Positions 1 to 8,116 of a stretch of DNA of 64,000 bases are shown piece by piece. The stretch is from CAYJPV01 sp964396055. Lineage in GTDB: Bacteria; Acidobacteriota; Vicinamibacteria; Vicinamibacterales; JAKQTR01. Numbering within the stretch: position 1 is the first letter of the stretch; every line of letters begins with the position of its first letter. The DNA is taken from the NCBI GenBank assembly GCA_964396055.1, contig CAYNDV010000006.1:1-64000 (forward strand), read 5' to 3'. The notes beneath the pieces were generated by a model. It had not been told where the DNA came from, ran no database searches, and was given only the letters and a program-made list of their open reading frames with translations. Position numbers and translations under genes: made by a program.

Positions 1-480
1 CGGCTGCTGGCCCGCACGCTCGGCGCGGCCGCCGTCCCGGGCACGGCCATCGTCCGGGCCGATGCCTCACGGCCGCTGCCCTGGCGGCCGGTGTTCGACG
101 CCGTCCTGGTGGACGCGCCGTGCTCCGGCCTCGGCACGATCCGCCGCGACCCGGACATCCGGTGGCGGGTGCAGGAGGCGGACCTCGCGGGCCTGGCTGC
201 CGTGCAGGCACGCATGCTGCAGGAAGCGGCCGCAGCCGTGCGGCCGGGTGGACGGCTCATCTACGCCACCTGTTCGAGCGAACCGGAGGAGAACGAGCAG
301 GTGGTCGCACGATTCCTCGAGCAGGCCCCGGGCTGGCGCCTCGAGGACCCGGTGCACGTGCGGGCGTCCCTGCCGGCGTCGATGCGGTCCTGCGTCGACG
401 ACCAGGGGTTCCTCAAGCCCGAGCCCGATACGCACGGCCTCGAACCGTTCTTCGCAGCGCGCCTGGTCGCCCGGCGCTGA
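1..480 (+). CDS. rsmB: 16S rRNA (cytosine-C5) methyltransferase RsmB, C-terminal part
   Basis: The frame is open from base 1, so the 5' part lies outside the window; 159 codons are present. The protein is the catalytic end of a SAM-dependent m5C methyltransferase of the RsmB/NOL1 family, which modifies 16S rRNA in the cytoplasm. Motif IV reads VDAPCSGLGT (near residues 34-43 of the fragment) and motif VI reads YATCSSEPEENE. The two cysteines are the pair expected for an m5C enzyme, one nucleophilic and one for product release. The gene is followed 49 bp later by the PASTA gene and rpe on the same strand. RsmB versus the related RsmF cannot be settled because the N-terminal NusB-like domain is not visible. 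Confidence 0.85.
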   Translation, partial: RLLARTLGAAAVPGTAIVRADASRPLPWRPVFDAVLVDAPCSGLGTIRRDPDIRWRVQEADLAGLAAVQARMLQEAAAAVRPGGRLIYATCSSEPEENEQVVARFLEQAPGWRLEDPVHVRASLPASMRSCVDDQGFLKPEPDTHGLEPFFAARLVARR

Positions 481-529
481 CGCGACCCGATAGCCCTCGG
501 GCTCGCGATTGAAGTACATTGGAGGATTG

Positions 530-1252
530 ATGGCCGCTGCAACCCGTGCCAGGACCGTGGGCCGCAAACTGGTGCTCGCCGCCGCGCTGGCGGCCACGTA
601 CGGCGTGTTCACGGTGGCGGCCATGAAGGTGGCCCTGCGCGCGCGGGAGACCGTGGTGCCCCAGTTCGTCGGCCTCGAACTGGCCGCCGCCATGGCCACC
701 GGCGACGAGACGGGCCTCCCCGTGAAGGTGGACGAGGCGCGGCGGTTCGACGCGAAGATCCCCGCGGGCAACGTGGCCGCCCAGGATCCGTCGCCGGGGA
801 CGGCCGTGCGCCGCGGGCGGACGGTGCGCGTGTGGATCTCGGCCGGCTCGCGGGCGCTGCTCGTGCCGCGGCTCACCGGCGACCCGGTGCGCGCGGCCCA
901 GAACCGGCTGCAGCAGGACGGCCTCGAAGGCGACGCGTCCGCGGACATCCGATCCGGCGACCTGCCGCCGGACGTGGTGGTGGCCCAGGATCCGCCCCCC
1001 GGGGCCCGCAGCGCGAAGGTGGCGCTGCTGGTGAACCGCGGTGAGCGGGCCGGTGGCTACGTGATGCCCGACCTGATCGGCGTGCCGGGGGAGGGTGCAC
1101 TCGACTTTCTCCGCGCCGCCGGGTTGCGCGTGACCATCGTCGGCCAGCAACCCTACCCCGGTGTGCCGGCGGGCACGGTGCTGCGGCAGCATCCGCCGGC
1201 CGGGTTCCAGGTGACGGCGGAGGAACCGGTGTCGCTGGAGGTGAGCCGATGA
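530..1252 (+). CDS. membrane-anchored PASTA-domain protein
   Basis: The protein has 240 residues: a short basic N-terminus, one membrane segment at about residues 12-32, then three extracytoplasmic PASTA repeats (about 37-105, 106-172, 175-240). No kinase or transpeptidase domain is attached. PASTA domains bind muropeptides or unlinked peptidoglycan in PknB-type kinases and some penicillin-binding proteins, so an envelope-sensing or scaffolding role is likely but unproven. The ATG at 530 is chosen because GGAGG at 521-525 sits 4 nt upstream; a TTG at 509 lies before this SD. The stop overlaps the rpe start by 4 bp (ATGA), so the two are translationally coupled. Confidence 0.8.
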   Translation: MAAATRARTVGRKLVLAAALAATYGVFTVAAMKVALRARETVVPQFVGLELAAAMATGDETGLPVKVDEARRFDAKIPAGNVAAQDPSPGTAVRRGRTVRVWISAGSRALLVPRLTGDPVRAAQNRLQQDGLEGDASADIRSGDLPPDVVVAQDPPPGARSAKVALLVNRGERAGGYVMPDLIGVPGEGALDFLRAAGLRVTIVGQQPYPGVPAGTVLRQHPPAGFQVTAEEPVSLEVSR

Positions 1253-1941
1253 ACGTGCGCCTGGCGCCGTCGATCCTGGCTGCGGACTTCGCCGCCCTCG
1301 GCGCCCAGATCGGTGCGGCCGAACGCGGCGGCGCGGACCTGATCCACGTGGACGTGATGGACGGCCACTTCGTGCCGAACATCAGCATCGGGCCGCCGGT
1401 GGTGGCGTCACTGGCGAAGGTGGCGACGGTCCCCCTGGACGTGCACCTGATGATTGACGACGCGGATCGCTACATCCCCGCGTTCGTGGAGGCCGGGGCG
1501 GCCATGGTGTCGGTGCACGTCGAGGCCCTGCCCCACCTGCACCGGACGCTCGAATTGATCAGGAGCCTGGGCGCGCGGGCGGGCGTGGCGCTGAATCCGT
1601 CGACGCCGGTATCGAGCCTGTCGGAGGTGGCGGGCGACGTGGACTTCGTGCTGGTGATGACGGTGAATCCGGGGTTCGGGGGCCAGACCTTCATCCCGCG
1701 CAGCACGTCCAAAGTAGCAGCCATGCGCGACCTGCTGGACCGGGCGGGCAACCGGGCGCCCGTCGAGGTGGACGGCGGCATCGATGCCACCACCATCGAG
1801 CGGATCGTGGAGGCCGGCGCCGAGATCCTCGTGGCCGGGTCGGCGGTGTTCCGCACCCCGGACCCGGCCGCCGCAGCCCGCAGCCTCAAGGCCCTCGCGG
1901 AGGCGGCCGCTGCGCGGCGCCGGGGGGCACGGACCGCGTGA
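1249..1941 (+). CDS. rpe: ribulose-phosphate 3-epimerase
   Basis: A TIM-barrel enzyme of 230 residues, the usual family length, interconverting ribulose 5-phosphate and xylulose 5-phosphate in the pentose phosphate pathway. Visible signatures are LAPSILAADF at the N-terminus, HVDVMDGHFVPN (metal and catalytic Asp), DVHLMI, VNPGFGGQ (phosphate-binding loop) and the second catalytic Asp in EVDGGID. It overlaps the PASTA gene upstream and the thioesterase downstream (GTGA), so it is part of a tightly packed operon. All key residues are present and the assignment is secure. Confidence 0.96.
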   Translation: MNVRLAPSILAADFAALGAQIGAAERGGADLIHVDVMDGHFVPNISIGPPVVASLAKVATVPLDVHLMIDDADRYIPAFVEAGAAMVSVHVEALPHLHRTLELIRSLGARAGVALNPSTPVSSLSEVAGDVDFVLVMTVNPGFGGQTFIPRSTSKVAAMRDLLDRAGNRAPVEVDGGIDATTIERIVEAGAEILVAGSAVFRTPDPAAAARSLKALAEAAAARRRGARTA

Positions 1942-2351
1942 CGCCCCGGACCTCGCCGCACGTCTCGGCCGCCACGCTGCGCGTCCGCTACGCCGAGACC
2001 GACAAGATGGGGGTGGTGTACTACGCCAACTACCTGGCGTGGTTCGAGGTGGGCCGCTGCGAATGGCTGCGGACCCTGGGCTGGAGTTACCGGGAGATGG
2101 AAGCCGGCGGAACGCTGCTGCCCGTGATCGAGGCCTGCTGCGAGTACCGCCAGCCGTCCCGGTACGATGACGTGATGGAGATTCGCGCCCGCGCCACGCT
2201 GCTGTCGCCGGTGCGCATCCGGTTCGATTACGAGGTGGTCCGCCAGGCCGACGGCGTGGTGTCGGCGGCCGGGCATACGGTCCATGCGGCGACCGACGCA
2301 GCGGGACGGCCGATTCGGCTGCCGGCCCGCGTAAGGAGTGTGTTCGCGTGA
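1938..2351 (+). CDS. YbgC-like acyl-CoA thioesterase (hotdog fold)
   Basis: A single hotdog domain of 137 residues matching the YbgC/4-hydroxybenzoyl-CoA thioesterase group. The N-terminal motif RYAETDKMGVVYYANY carries the Asp that serves in catalysis in this family. Characterised relatives hydrolyse short-chain or aromatic acyl-CoA; the substrate cannot be read from the sequence. In many proteobacteria YbgC sits beside tol-pal genes; here a BamD-like gene two positions downstream keeps it in an outer-membrane context. The GTG start overlaps the rpe stop by 4 bp and its own TGA overlaps the epimerase GTG by 4 bp. Confidence 0.85.
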   Translation: MTPRTSPHVSAATLRVRYAETDKMGVVYYANYLAWFEVGRCEWLRTLGWSYREMEAGGTLLPVIEACCEYRQPSRYDDVMEIRARATLLSPVRIRFDYEVVRQADGVVSAAGHTVHAATDAAGRPIRLPARVRSVFA

Positions 2352-3298
2352 AGGCATTGGTGACGGGCGTGGCTGGGTTCATTGGCTCGACGCTGGCGGG
2401 CCGGCTGCTCGACGAGGGCGCCGAGGTGACGGGCATCGACTGTTTCACGGACTACTATCCGCGGCCGATCAAGGAGCGGAACCTGTCGACGCTGCGGCCG
2501 CATCCGGGCTTCACGTTCGTGGAGTCCACGATTCAGGCCGCCCGCCTTCCGGCGCTGCTCGACGGCGTCACCCACGTGTTTCACCTTGCGGCCCAGGCCG
2601 GCGTGCGCAAGAGCTGGGGCCGCGACTTCCAGGTGTACACGGTGAACAACATCGAGGCCACGCAGGTGCTGCTCGAAGCCTGCGCCGCGCACCCGATCGA
2701 ACGCCTGGTCTACGCCTCGAGTTCATCGGTGTACGGCGACCTGGTGGCAATCCCGATGCGCGAGGACGCCCTGCCGCAGCCGGTCTCCCCGTACGGGGTG
2801 AGCAAGCTGGCCGCCGAGCAGCTGTGCTACCTGTACCACGTCAACTACGGCGTACCGGCGGTCTCGCTGCGGTACTTCACGGTGTACGGCCCGCGCCAGC
2901 GCCCCGACATGGGCTTCCATCGGTTCCTGCGGGCGGTCCACCGGGGCGATCCGATCTCGCTCTACGGCGACGGCGAACAGACGCGGGACTTCACCTTCGT
3001 GGCCGACGCGGTGAGCGCCACGGTGGCCGCGGCGCACCGGGGCGAGCCGGGGGCCGTGTACAATATCGGAGGCGGATCGCGGGTCTCGGTCAACCAGGTC
3101 CTGGCCATCGTCGAGCGGGTGGTCGGGCGGCCCCTCGTGCTGACGCGCGAGCCGGCCCAGAAGGGGGACATGCGCGACACGTACGCCGATTCGTCGCGGG
3201 CACGGGCCGCTATCGGTTTCGCGCCGGCGCACAGCCTGGAACAGGGGCTCCAGGCGGAATACGACTGGCTGCGGTCGGTTCCGGAACTGCTGTCGTAG
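2348..3298 (+). CDS. NAD-dependent sugar-nucleotide epimerase/dehydratase
   Basis: A 316-residue extended short-chain dehydrogenase. The Rossmann motif GVAGFIGSTLA begins at about residue 8, a Ser-rich catalytic stretch YASSSSVYG follows near 123-131, and the catalytic YGVSK lies near 149-153. The internal sequence YFTVYGPRQRPDMGFHRF resembles UDP-glucuronate 4-epimerases and UDP-glucose 4-epimerases. It probably makes an activated sugar for surface polysaccharide. The GTG start overlaps the previous stop (GTGA). The exact nucleotide sugar is not determined. Confidence 0.85.
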   Translation: MKALVTGVAGFIGSTLAGRLLDEGAEVTGIDCFTDYYPRPIKERNLSTLRPHPGFTFVESTIQAARLPALLDGVTHVFHLAAQAGVRKSWGRDFQVYTVNNIEATQVLLEACAAHPIERLVYASSSSVYGDLVAIPMREDALPQPVSPYGVSKLAAEQLCYLYHVNYGVPAVSLRYFTVYGPRQRPDMGFHRFLRAVHRGDPISLYGDGEQTRDFTFVADAVSATVAAAHRGEPGAVYNIGGGSRVSVNQVLAIVERVVGRPLVLTREPAQKGDMRDTYADSSRARAAIGFAPAHSLEQGLQAEYDWLRSVPELLS

Positions 3299-3314
3299 AG
3301 AGGCGAGACTCCAG

Positions 3315-4124
3315 GTGTTCAACAGCGTGCAACGTCGATCGTGGATCCTCGCCGGGGTGGTGATCGCGGCGCTCGCGGCGGGCGCCGCCGCCTGCGGCGG
3401 GAAGGACAGCAACCTGCCGTCCGGCATGCTGGAGGCGGACAAGTTCCTCTTCGATCGCGGCCAGGACCTGCTGGCCCAGAAGAAGTGGATCCAGGCCCGC
3501 GAGTACTTCCAGCAGATCGTCGAGAACTACCCCCAGAGCACCTACCGGCCCGACGCCAAGCTGGGTATGGGCGACAGCTACATCGGCGAAGGATCGGTCG
3601 AGGCGCTGGTGCTGGCGCAGAACGAGTTCAACGAATTCCTGACCTTCTATCCGAACAATCCCAGGGCCGACTACGCGCAGTACCGGGTGGGCTACAGCCA
3701 CTACCAGCAGATGCGCAGTGCCGACCGGGACCAGAGCGAGACCGCCGAGTGCGTGGTGGCGTGGGAAGCCTTCGTCGAACGGTATCCCAACAGCAGCCTC
3801 ATGGAGGAAGTGCAGACCAAGCTGCGGGAAGCCAAGGACCGCCTGGCGGAATCGGACTACCGCGTGGGCTTCTTCTACTACCGCGTGCGCTGGTATCCGG
3901 GCGCCATCGACCGGTTCAGGAGCCTGCTGACCAAGGACCCGGCCTACAGCGGGCGCGACGCGGTGTACTACTACCTCGCCGAGTGCCTGGTGTTCGTGAA
4001 CCGGCCGGCCGAGGCGCTGCCCTACCTCGAGCGCCTGGTCCAGGAGTTCGAACAGAGCGAGTTCCTGGTGAAGGCCGAGAAGCGCATCGCCGAGCTGAAG
4101 GCCTCGCCGGCCATCCCGAAGTGA
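3315..4124 (+). CDS. bamD: outer membrane assembly lipoprotein, BamD-like
   Basis: A 269-residue lipoprotein precursor. The N-terminus has basic residues, a hydrophobic stretch and a lipobox ending AAAC at about residues 24-27, followed by GGKDSN. TPR repeats then run to the end (for example QARE.YFQQIVENYPQS, EFNEFLTFYPNN and VAWEAFVERYPN), as in BamD/ComL/YfiO. BamD is the essential lipoprotein of the BAM complex that inserts beta-barrel proteins into the outer membrane. The length is slightly above the E. coli protein. The GTG start is supported mainly by the correct placement of the signal peptide. The gene is convergent with pgsA. Confidence 0.85.
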   Translation: MFNSVQRRSWILAGVVIAALAAGAAACGGKDSNLPSGMLEADKFLFDRGQDLLAQKKWIQAREYFQQIVENYPQSTYRPDAKLGMGDSYIGEGSVEALVLAQNEFNEFLTFYPNNPRADYAQYRVGYSHYQQMRSADRDQSETAECVVAWEAFVERYPNSSLMEEVQTKLREAKDRLAESDYRVGFFYYRVRWYPGAIDRFRSLLTKDPAYSGRDAVYYYLAECLVFVNRPAEALPYLERLVQEFEQSEFLVKAEKRIAELKASPAIPK

Positions 4125-4161
4125 CGCCGGCCGCGTACCCCGGGCCTCACCGGCCGGCGCG

Positions 4162-4734
4162 CTACTCCCCCCGCGGCGCACCCTTCGGCGGCGTGACGAC
4201 GAAGCGCCGGTAATAGTCGACGGCCGACACGACGCTGATCACCAGCACCACCCACAGCGCGATCCGGCCCAGCGTCATGAACCACGGGATCCCGCCGTGG
4301 CCCAGGATGAGCAACAGGATGGCCACCACCTGGCTGGCCATCTTCCCCTTGCCCAGCGGCGACGACGGCATCACGATGCCCCGGGCGTAGGCGAGGCTGC
4401 GCAGCCCCGTTATGGCGAATTCGCGGCCGATGATGACGGCCACCATCCACGCGGGCGCGGCGTCCATCTGCACGAGCGAGATGAAGGCGGCCGCGGTCAG
4501 CAGCTTGTCCGCGATCGGGTCCATGATCTGGCCGACCACGGTGACCTGCTTGCGCCGCCGGGCCATGTAGCCGTCGAGCCAGTCGGTGAGCGACGCGACG
4601 GCGAAAATGGCCGCCCCGAGGACCTGGCTCGACACACTGGACAGGAACCGCCCCTCCGGCTTGGTCAGCAGGACCACCACCAGCAGCGGCACCAGGAAGA
4701 TGCGGACGAGCGTCAGGGTGTTGGGCAGGTTCAC
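4162..4734 (-). CDS. pgsA: CDP-diacylglycerol-glycerol-3-phosphate 3-phosphatidyltransferase
   Basis: A 190-residue inner-membrane enzyme of the CDP-alcohol phosphatidyltransferase family, committing CDP-diacylglycerol to phosphatidylglycerol synthesis. The signature D..DG..AR........G...D...D is complete: it starts at DWLDGYMARRRKQ and ends at MDPIADK. Four or five hydrophobic helices follow the pattern of the family. The start is taken as the GTG that gives NLPNTLTLVR, where homologues normally begin; an in-frame ATG ten codons upstream (4764) is possible. It is transcribed away from the sugar-nucleotidyltransferase gene and converges on bamD. Confidence 0.92.
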   Translation of the reverse strand: MNLPNTLTLVRIFLVPLLVVVLLTKPEGRFLSSVSSQVLGAAIFAVASLTDWLDGYMARRRKQVTVVGQIMDPIADKLLTAAAFISLVQMDAAPAWMVAVIIGREFAITGLRSLAYARGIVMPSSPLGKGKMASQVVAILLLILGHGGIPWFMTLGRIALWVVLVISVVSAVDYYRRFVVTPPKGAPRGE

Positions 4735-4805
4735 GCGGCGTTCGCCCTCACAGGGCGGGGCCATTGTAGATCATTCGTGGGCCGTTCGGCCGTTCGGCCA
4801 CAGGC

Positions 4806-4889
4806 GGTTCAAGGTTCCCGGTTCAAGGTTGACGGCCAGGAACCTGGAACCGTGCACCCTGAACGGCGAACCTGGAACCTGGAACTTGG
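4806..4889. repeat. heptad repeat array, 12 units
   Basis: The 84 bp divide exactly into twelve 7-bp units in one unbroken phase. The first four are GGTTCAA, GGTTCCC, GGTTCAA and GGTTGAC; the later ones are AACCTGG (three copies), AACTTGG and degenerate forms. The two halves are roughly inverted relative to each other (GGTTC versus GAACC). The array fills most of the gap between the divergent pgsA and nucleotidyltransferase genes. Its final unit AACTTGG supplies the -35 box of the downstream promoter. Confidence 0.85.
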
Positions 4890-4914
4890 AACAACCCCAA
4901 GCCCCTAGTACAAT
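4886..4914 (+). promoter_or_regulatory. promoter for the sugar-nucleotidyltransferase gene
   Basis: TTGGAA at 4886-4891 and TACAAT at 4909-4914 are separated by 17 bp. The -10 ends 11 nt before the ATG at 4926, giving a predicted leader of only about 4-5 nt, and no Shine-Dalgarno sequence is present. The -35 lies partly inside the heptad array. Confidence 0.65.
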
Positions 4915-4925
4915 GATCACCCTGT

Positions 4926-5996
4926 ATGAAGGCCATCCTGCTCGCCGGGGGCAAGGGGACGCGACTGCGTCCCATGACCCTGCACACGCCCAAGCCCATC
5001 GTGCCCATCTTCGGGCGGGCTTTCCTCCATTACCAGATCGACCTCGTGCGACAGGTGCCCGAGATTGACGAGGTGATCCTGAGCCTGAACTACCAGCCGC
5101 GGCGCATCCGCGAGGTGTTCGGCGACGGCCGTGACCTCGGAATCAAGATCAGTTACGTGGTCGAGCCCAATCCGCTCGGCACGGGCGGCGCCATCAAGTA
5201 CGCCACGGGGTCGTACGCCGACACCATCGTGGTGTTCAACGGCGACGTCATGACGCAGGTCCCGCTGGGCGAGGTCATCCGGCAGCACCGCGAGCGGCGG
5301 GCGAAGGCCACCATCGTGCTCACGCCGGTCGAGAACCCCTCGGCCTACGGCCTGGTGGAGACCGACGACGACGCGAACGTGCGGCGGTTCCTCGAGAAGC
5401 CGAAACCCGAGGAGATCACCTGCGACACGATCAACGCGGGCGTGTACGTGCTCGAGCCCGACACATTCGACCGGATCCCGAAGGACACGGCGTGGTCCAT
5501 CGAGCGCAGCTTCTTTCCGTCGCTCGTGGAGCGCGGCGAGACCTTCACGGCCTTCGTCTACCGCGGCTACTGGATCGACATCGGCACGCCCGAGAAGTAC
5601 CTGCAGGTGCACCGCGACATCATGGAGCGCCGGTTCCAGGCGCCGCCGTTCGGCAGCCAGGCCCGGGGCCACGTGCACACCGGGCCCGACGTCCGCATCG
5701 AGGACGGTGCCCTGGTCGAGGGCCCGTGTTTCATCGACGAGGGCACGATCGTCAAGGCCGGCGCCCGCATCCTGGCCAACAGCGTCATCGGCCGGCACTG
5801 CGTCGTCGAGGAAGAGGCCGTCATCGACGGCTCGATCATCTGGCCAGGCAGCCGCATCGCGCGCGACGCGCTGGTGCGCGGCGCCATCCTGGGCCGTCAC
5901 TGCCACATCGGCCGCAGCGCCATCGTCGATCGGGGGGTCGTGATGGGCGACAAGTCCGCGGTCACCGACTATTCCCGGCTGGTGCCGGGGCTGTAG
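4926..5996 (+). CDS. NDP-sugar pyrophosphorylase with left-handed beta-helix domain
   Basis: A 356-residue protein. The nucleotidyltransferase domain begins at once with LLAGGKGTRLRPMT, followed by TPKPIVPI and a catalytic Asp in VFNGDVM near residue 107. From about residue 240 hexapeptide repeats form a left-handed beta-helix. The layout matches bacterial mannose-1-phosphate guanylyltransferase or glucose-1-phosphate nucleotidyltransferase homologues. The phosphomannomutase directly downstream (12 bp) favours GDP-mannose or a related sugar nucleotide. The ATG has no SD and sits just after a -10 box. Confidence 0.85.
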   Translation: MKAILLAGGKGTRLRPMTLHTPKPIVPIFGRAFLHYQIDLVRQVPEIDEVILSLNYQPRRIREVFGDGRDLGIKISYVVEPNPLGTGGAIKYATGSYADTIVVFNGDVMTQVPLGEVIRQHRERRAKATIVLTPVENPSAYGLVETDDDANVRRFLEKPKPEEITCDTINAGVYVLEPDTFDRIPKDTAWSIERSFFPSLVERGETFTAFVYRGYWIDIGTPEKYLQVHRDIMERRFQAPPFGSQARGHVHTGPDVRIEDGALVEGPCFIDEGTIVKAGARILANSVIGRHCVVEEEAVIDGSIIWPGSRIARDALVRGAILGRHCHIGRSAIVDRGVVMGDKSAVTDYSRLVPGL

Positions 5997-6008
5997 CTGC
6001 AGAACGCC

Positions 6009-7364
6009 ATGAACGCCAAACCTGACATCTTCAAGGCCTACGACATCCGGGGCATCTACCCGGTCGATCTCAACGAGGACGTGGCGCGCGCCATCGGCCG
6101 GGCCTACGTGGCGTATCTCGGGCCGAAGAGCATCGCCGTCGGCCGCGACATGCGGCTGGCCTCGCCGTCCATCGCGGCGGCCTTCATCGACGGCGCCCTC
6201 GAACAGGGCGCCGACGTCGTGGACTACGGCCTCATTGCCACCGACATGCTCTACTTCGCCGTGGCGCGCGACGGCCATGACGGCGGCGTCGAGATTACCG
6301 CCTCACACAACCCGAAGGAGTACATCGGGATGAAGCTCGTGCGGGCCGAGGCGTTCCCGCTGAGTGGCGAGGCCGGCATCTCGCAGATCCGCGACATGGT
6401 GATCGGCGGCACGATTCCCGCGCCCGGGCGCCGCGGCGCGCTCACCACCAACACGGACCTGCTCGACGACTACGTCGCGCACGTGCTGACGTTCATCGAT
6501 CCGTCGGTGATCAAGCCGTTCTCGGCCGTGCTGGACGCCGGGAGCGGCATGGCGGGCCTCGTGGCGCCGAAGCTCTTCGACCGCCTCGCCTGCCGCACGA
6601 CGCGCCTGTGCTTCGAGATTGACGGCACCTTCCCCAACCACGAGGCCAACCCCCTCATCGAGGAAAACCGCCGCGACATCACCGAGCGCGTCATCGCCGA
6701 CAAGGCCGACATCGGCATCGCGTGGGACGGCGACGCGGACCGGTGCTTCTTCATCGACCGCCAGGGTGAGTTCATCCCCGGCGATTTCGTGACGGCCCTG
6801 CTCGCCGAGGCGTACCTGCTCAAGGAGCCGAAGGGCACCATCATCTACGACGTCCGCGCCAGCTACGCCGTGAAGGACACGGTGGCGAAGTACGAGGGCC
6901 GGGCGCTGATGAACCGGGTGGGCCACGCGTTCTTCAAGAAGCGCATGCGCGAGGAGAACGCCGTGTTCGGCGGCGAGGTGACGGGCCACTACTACTTCCG
7001 CGACAACTTCTATGCGGACAACGGCTTCATCCCCGCCGTCCTGATGCTCGAACTGATGTCGCGCAAGGGCCAGGCCCTGCACGAGTTGCTGGAGCCCCTG
7101 CGCGCCAAGTACTTCATCTCGGGCGAGATCAACACCAAGGTCGGATCGATGGCCGACGTGCAGCGGAAGCTGGATGGCCTGGCCGCGACGTACGCGAACG
7201 GGCACGTCTACACGCTGGACGGAATCTCCATGGAAGCGCCCACCTGGCACTTCAACGTACGCGCCTCGAACACCGAGCCGCTGCTGCGGCTGAACCTCGA
7301 GGCAACCACCCAGGAAGAGATGGAGCGCCGCCGCGACGAGGTGCTGGGGTTCATCAGGGGCTAG
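6009..7364 (+). CDS. phosphomannomutase/phosphoglucomutase
   Basis: A 451-residue alpha-D-phosphohexomutase of the AlgC/ManB type. The N-terminal FKAYDIRGIYP is typical of bifunctional PMM/PGM. The phosphoserine loop reads ITASHNPKEY (about residue 98), the metal loop DGDADRC lies near 240, the sugar-binding GGEVTGHYYF near 321, and the phosphate-binding region near NTEPLLRLN at the C-terminus. It converts mannose-6-P or glucose-6-P to the 1-phosphate used by the adjacent nucleotidyltransferase. The TAG stop runs directly into a heptad array. Confidence 0.93.
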   Translation: MNAKPDIFKAYDIRGIYPVDLNEDVARAIGRAYVAYLGPKSIAVGRDMRLASPSIAAAFIDGALEQGADVVDYGLIATDMLYFAVARDGHDGGVEITASHNPKEYIGMKLVRAEAFPLSGEAGISQIRDMVIGGTIPAPGRRGALTTNTDLLDDYVAHVLTFIDPSVIKPFSAVLDAGSGMAGLVAPKLFDRLACRTTRLCFEIDGTFPNHEANPLIEENRRDITERVIADKADIGIAWDGDADRCFFIDRQGEFIPGDFVTALLAEAYLLKEPKGTIIYDVRASYAVKDTVAKYEGRALMNRVGHAFFKKRMREENAVFGGEVTGHYYFRDNFYADNGFIPAVLMLELMSRKGQALHELLEPLRAKYFISGEINTKVGSMADVQRKLDGLAATYANGHVYTLDGISMEAPTWHFNVRASNTEPLLRLNLEATTQEEMERRRDEVLGFIRG

Positions 7365-7421
7365 GGCGCGGGGCGCGGTGCGCGGGGTCCGTCAGAAGCA
7401 AGAAGCAAGAATCCAGAAGGG
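7364..7421. repeat. heptad repeat arrays downstream of the phosphomannomutase
   Basis: Two adjacent 7-bp arrays. The first begins on the last base of the phosphomannomutase stop codon: GGGCGCG, GGGCGCG, GTGCGCG, GGGTCCG (7364-7391). After a 2-bp phase shift the second reads AGAAGCA, AGAAGCA, AGAATCC, AGAAGGG (7394-7421). The AGAAGCA unit reappears near 56.5 kb. Confidence 0.75.
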
Positions 7422-7459
7422 ACACGATGCACGGAATGCGAGGCGCGGGCCGTTCCAGA

Positions 7460-7490
7460 CCCTGAACCGTGAACCCTGAACCGTGAACCG
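7460..7490. repeat. heptad repeat array, two 14-bp units
   Basis: CCCTGAA and CCGTGAA alternate twice (14-bp period) and are followed by CCG. The rotated, reverse-complemented unit is nearly the same as the units at 14145 and 4806 (GGTTCAGGGTTC-type). It lies 8 bp beyond the CCA end of tRNA-Gly. Confidence 0.8.
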
Positions 7491-7498
7491 GTGTGAGG

Positions 7499-7572
7499 TG
7501 GAGCGGGCTACGGGAATCGAACCCGTCTAGCTGGCTTGGGAAGCCAGAGCATTACCACTATGCTAAGCCCGC
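7499..7572 (-). tRNA. tRNA-Gly (anticodon CCC)
   Basis: Read on the minus strand, the acceptor stem GCGGGCT pairs with AGCCCGC. The D-loop contains TAGTGGTAATGC, the anticodon arm CTGGC-TTCCCAA-GCCAG gives anticodon CCC, and the T-loop TTCGATT follows. The discriminator is T and the CCA end is encoded. It decodes GGG codons, which are common at this G+C content. Confidence 0.95.
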
Positions 7573-7619
7573 CCGAAGGACGCACCGGGCGACCGCCTGG
7601 CCCGGCGTAACGACAGACG

Positions 7620-7628
7620 ATTTTACCA
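7620..7628 (-). promoter_or_regulatory. extended -10 promoter for tRNA-Gly
   Basis: On the minus strand TGG-TAAAAT is an extended -10 element about 48 bp before the mature tRNA. It lies between the tRNA and the small basic protein gene upstream. No convincing -35 was found. Confidence 0.5.
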
Positions 7629-7656
7629 CACGGACCGTCCGCCTGGCCTCTGGCCG

Positions 7657-7950
7657 CTAGCCCCTGTCCTTCTTCCGCTCCGCCCAGTACTTGCGCATCC
7701 GCTCGGAGACGGCCTTGCGTTCGGCGGCGGTCATCGGCTTGCGGCGGCCGCGGCGCGCCACTTTTCGCGCCACCTGCTCGGCTTCGGCCGCCACGCTCGC
7801 GGGCCCCTCGACGACGTCCACCGACAACACCTTGAGGCCCGGAAAGGCGCGCTTCAGCGCCGCGATTTCCCGTTCGAGTTCGGCCAGGCGGGCGGACGCG
7901 CCGATCCTGGCCAGTTTCTTGAGGTCCACGCCGGCTGGTGTCCGTGCCAT
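7657..7950 (-). CDS. small basic coiled-coil protein of unknown function
   Basis: A 97-residue protein that I do not recognise as a named family. Residues 18-35 (ARLAELEREIAALKRAF) form a short coiled coil. The C-terminus is strongly basic (ARKVARRGRRK) and ends with TAAERKAVSERMRKYWAERK, similar to the 'RKAxSERMRKYWA' tail on various bacterial small proteins and reminiscent of DNA-binding basic tails. A nucleoid or regulatory role is speculation. The stop codon lies in a GGGGCTAG context, as in manB and sucD. The reading frame is supported by composition and by clear segmentation of charge. Confidence 0.65.
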   Translation of the reverse strand: MARTPAGVDLKKLARIGASARLAELEREIAALKRAFPGLKVLSVDVVEGPASVAAEAEQVARKVARRGRRKPMTAAERKAVSERMRKYWAERKKDRG

Positions 7951-8098
7951 AAGCGTCCTTTCCGGGAAACGGCCCGCGGGGGCCCCGGGCGACCGGTCTG
8001 AGTCGTCCGGTGCCCATCATACAACCCCCGGCCCAATTCCCGCTCGGTCCTTCCGCGACGTCCAGACCGACGGCCGTCGCCGATGGGACACGGCCTTG

Positions 8099-8107
8099 TG
8101 GTAATCT
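8099..8107 (+). promoter_or_regulatory. extended -10 promoter for hpt
   Basis: TGG-TAATCT forms an extended -10 box ending 9 nt before the hpt ATG at 8117. There is no Shine-Dalgarno sequence, so a leaderless or 2-3 nt leader transcript is predicted. Confidence 0.55.
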
Positions 8108-8116
8108 CATTCGCCT

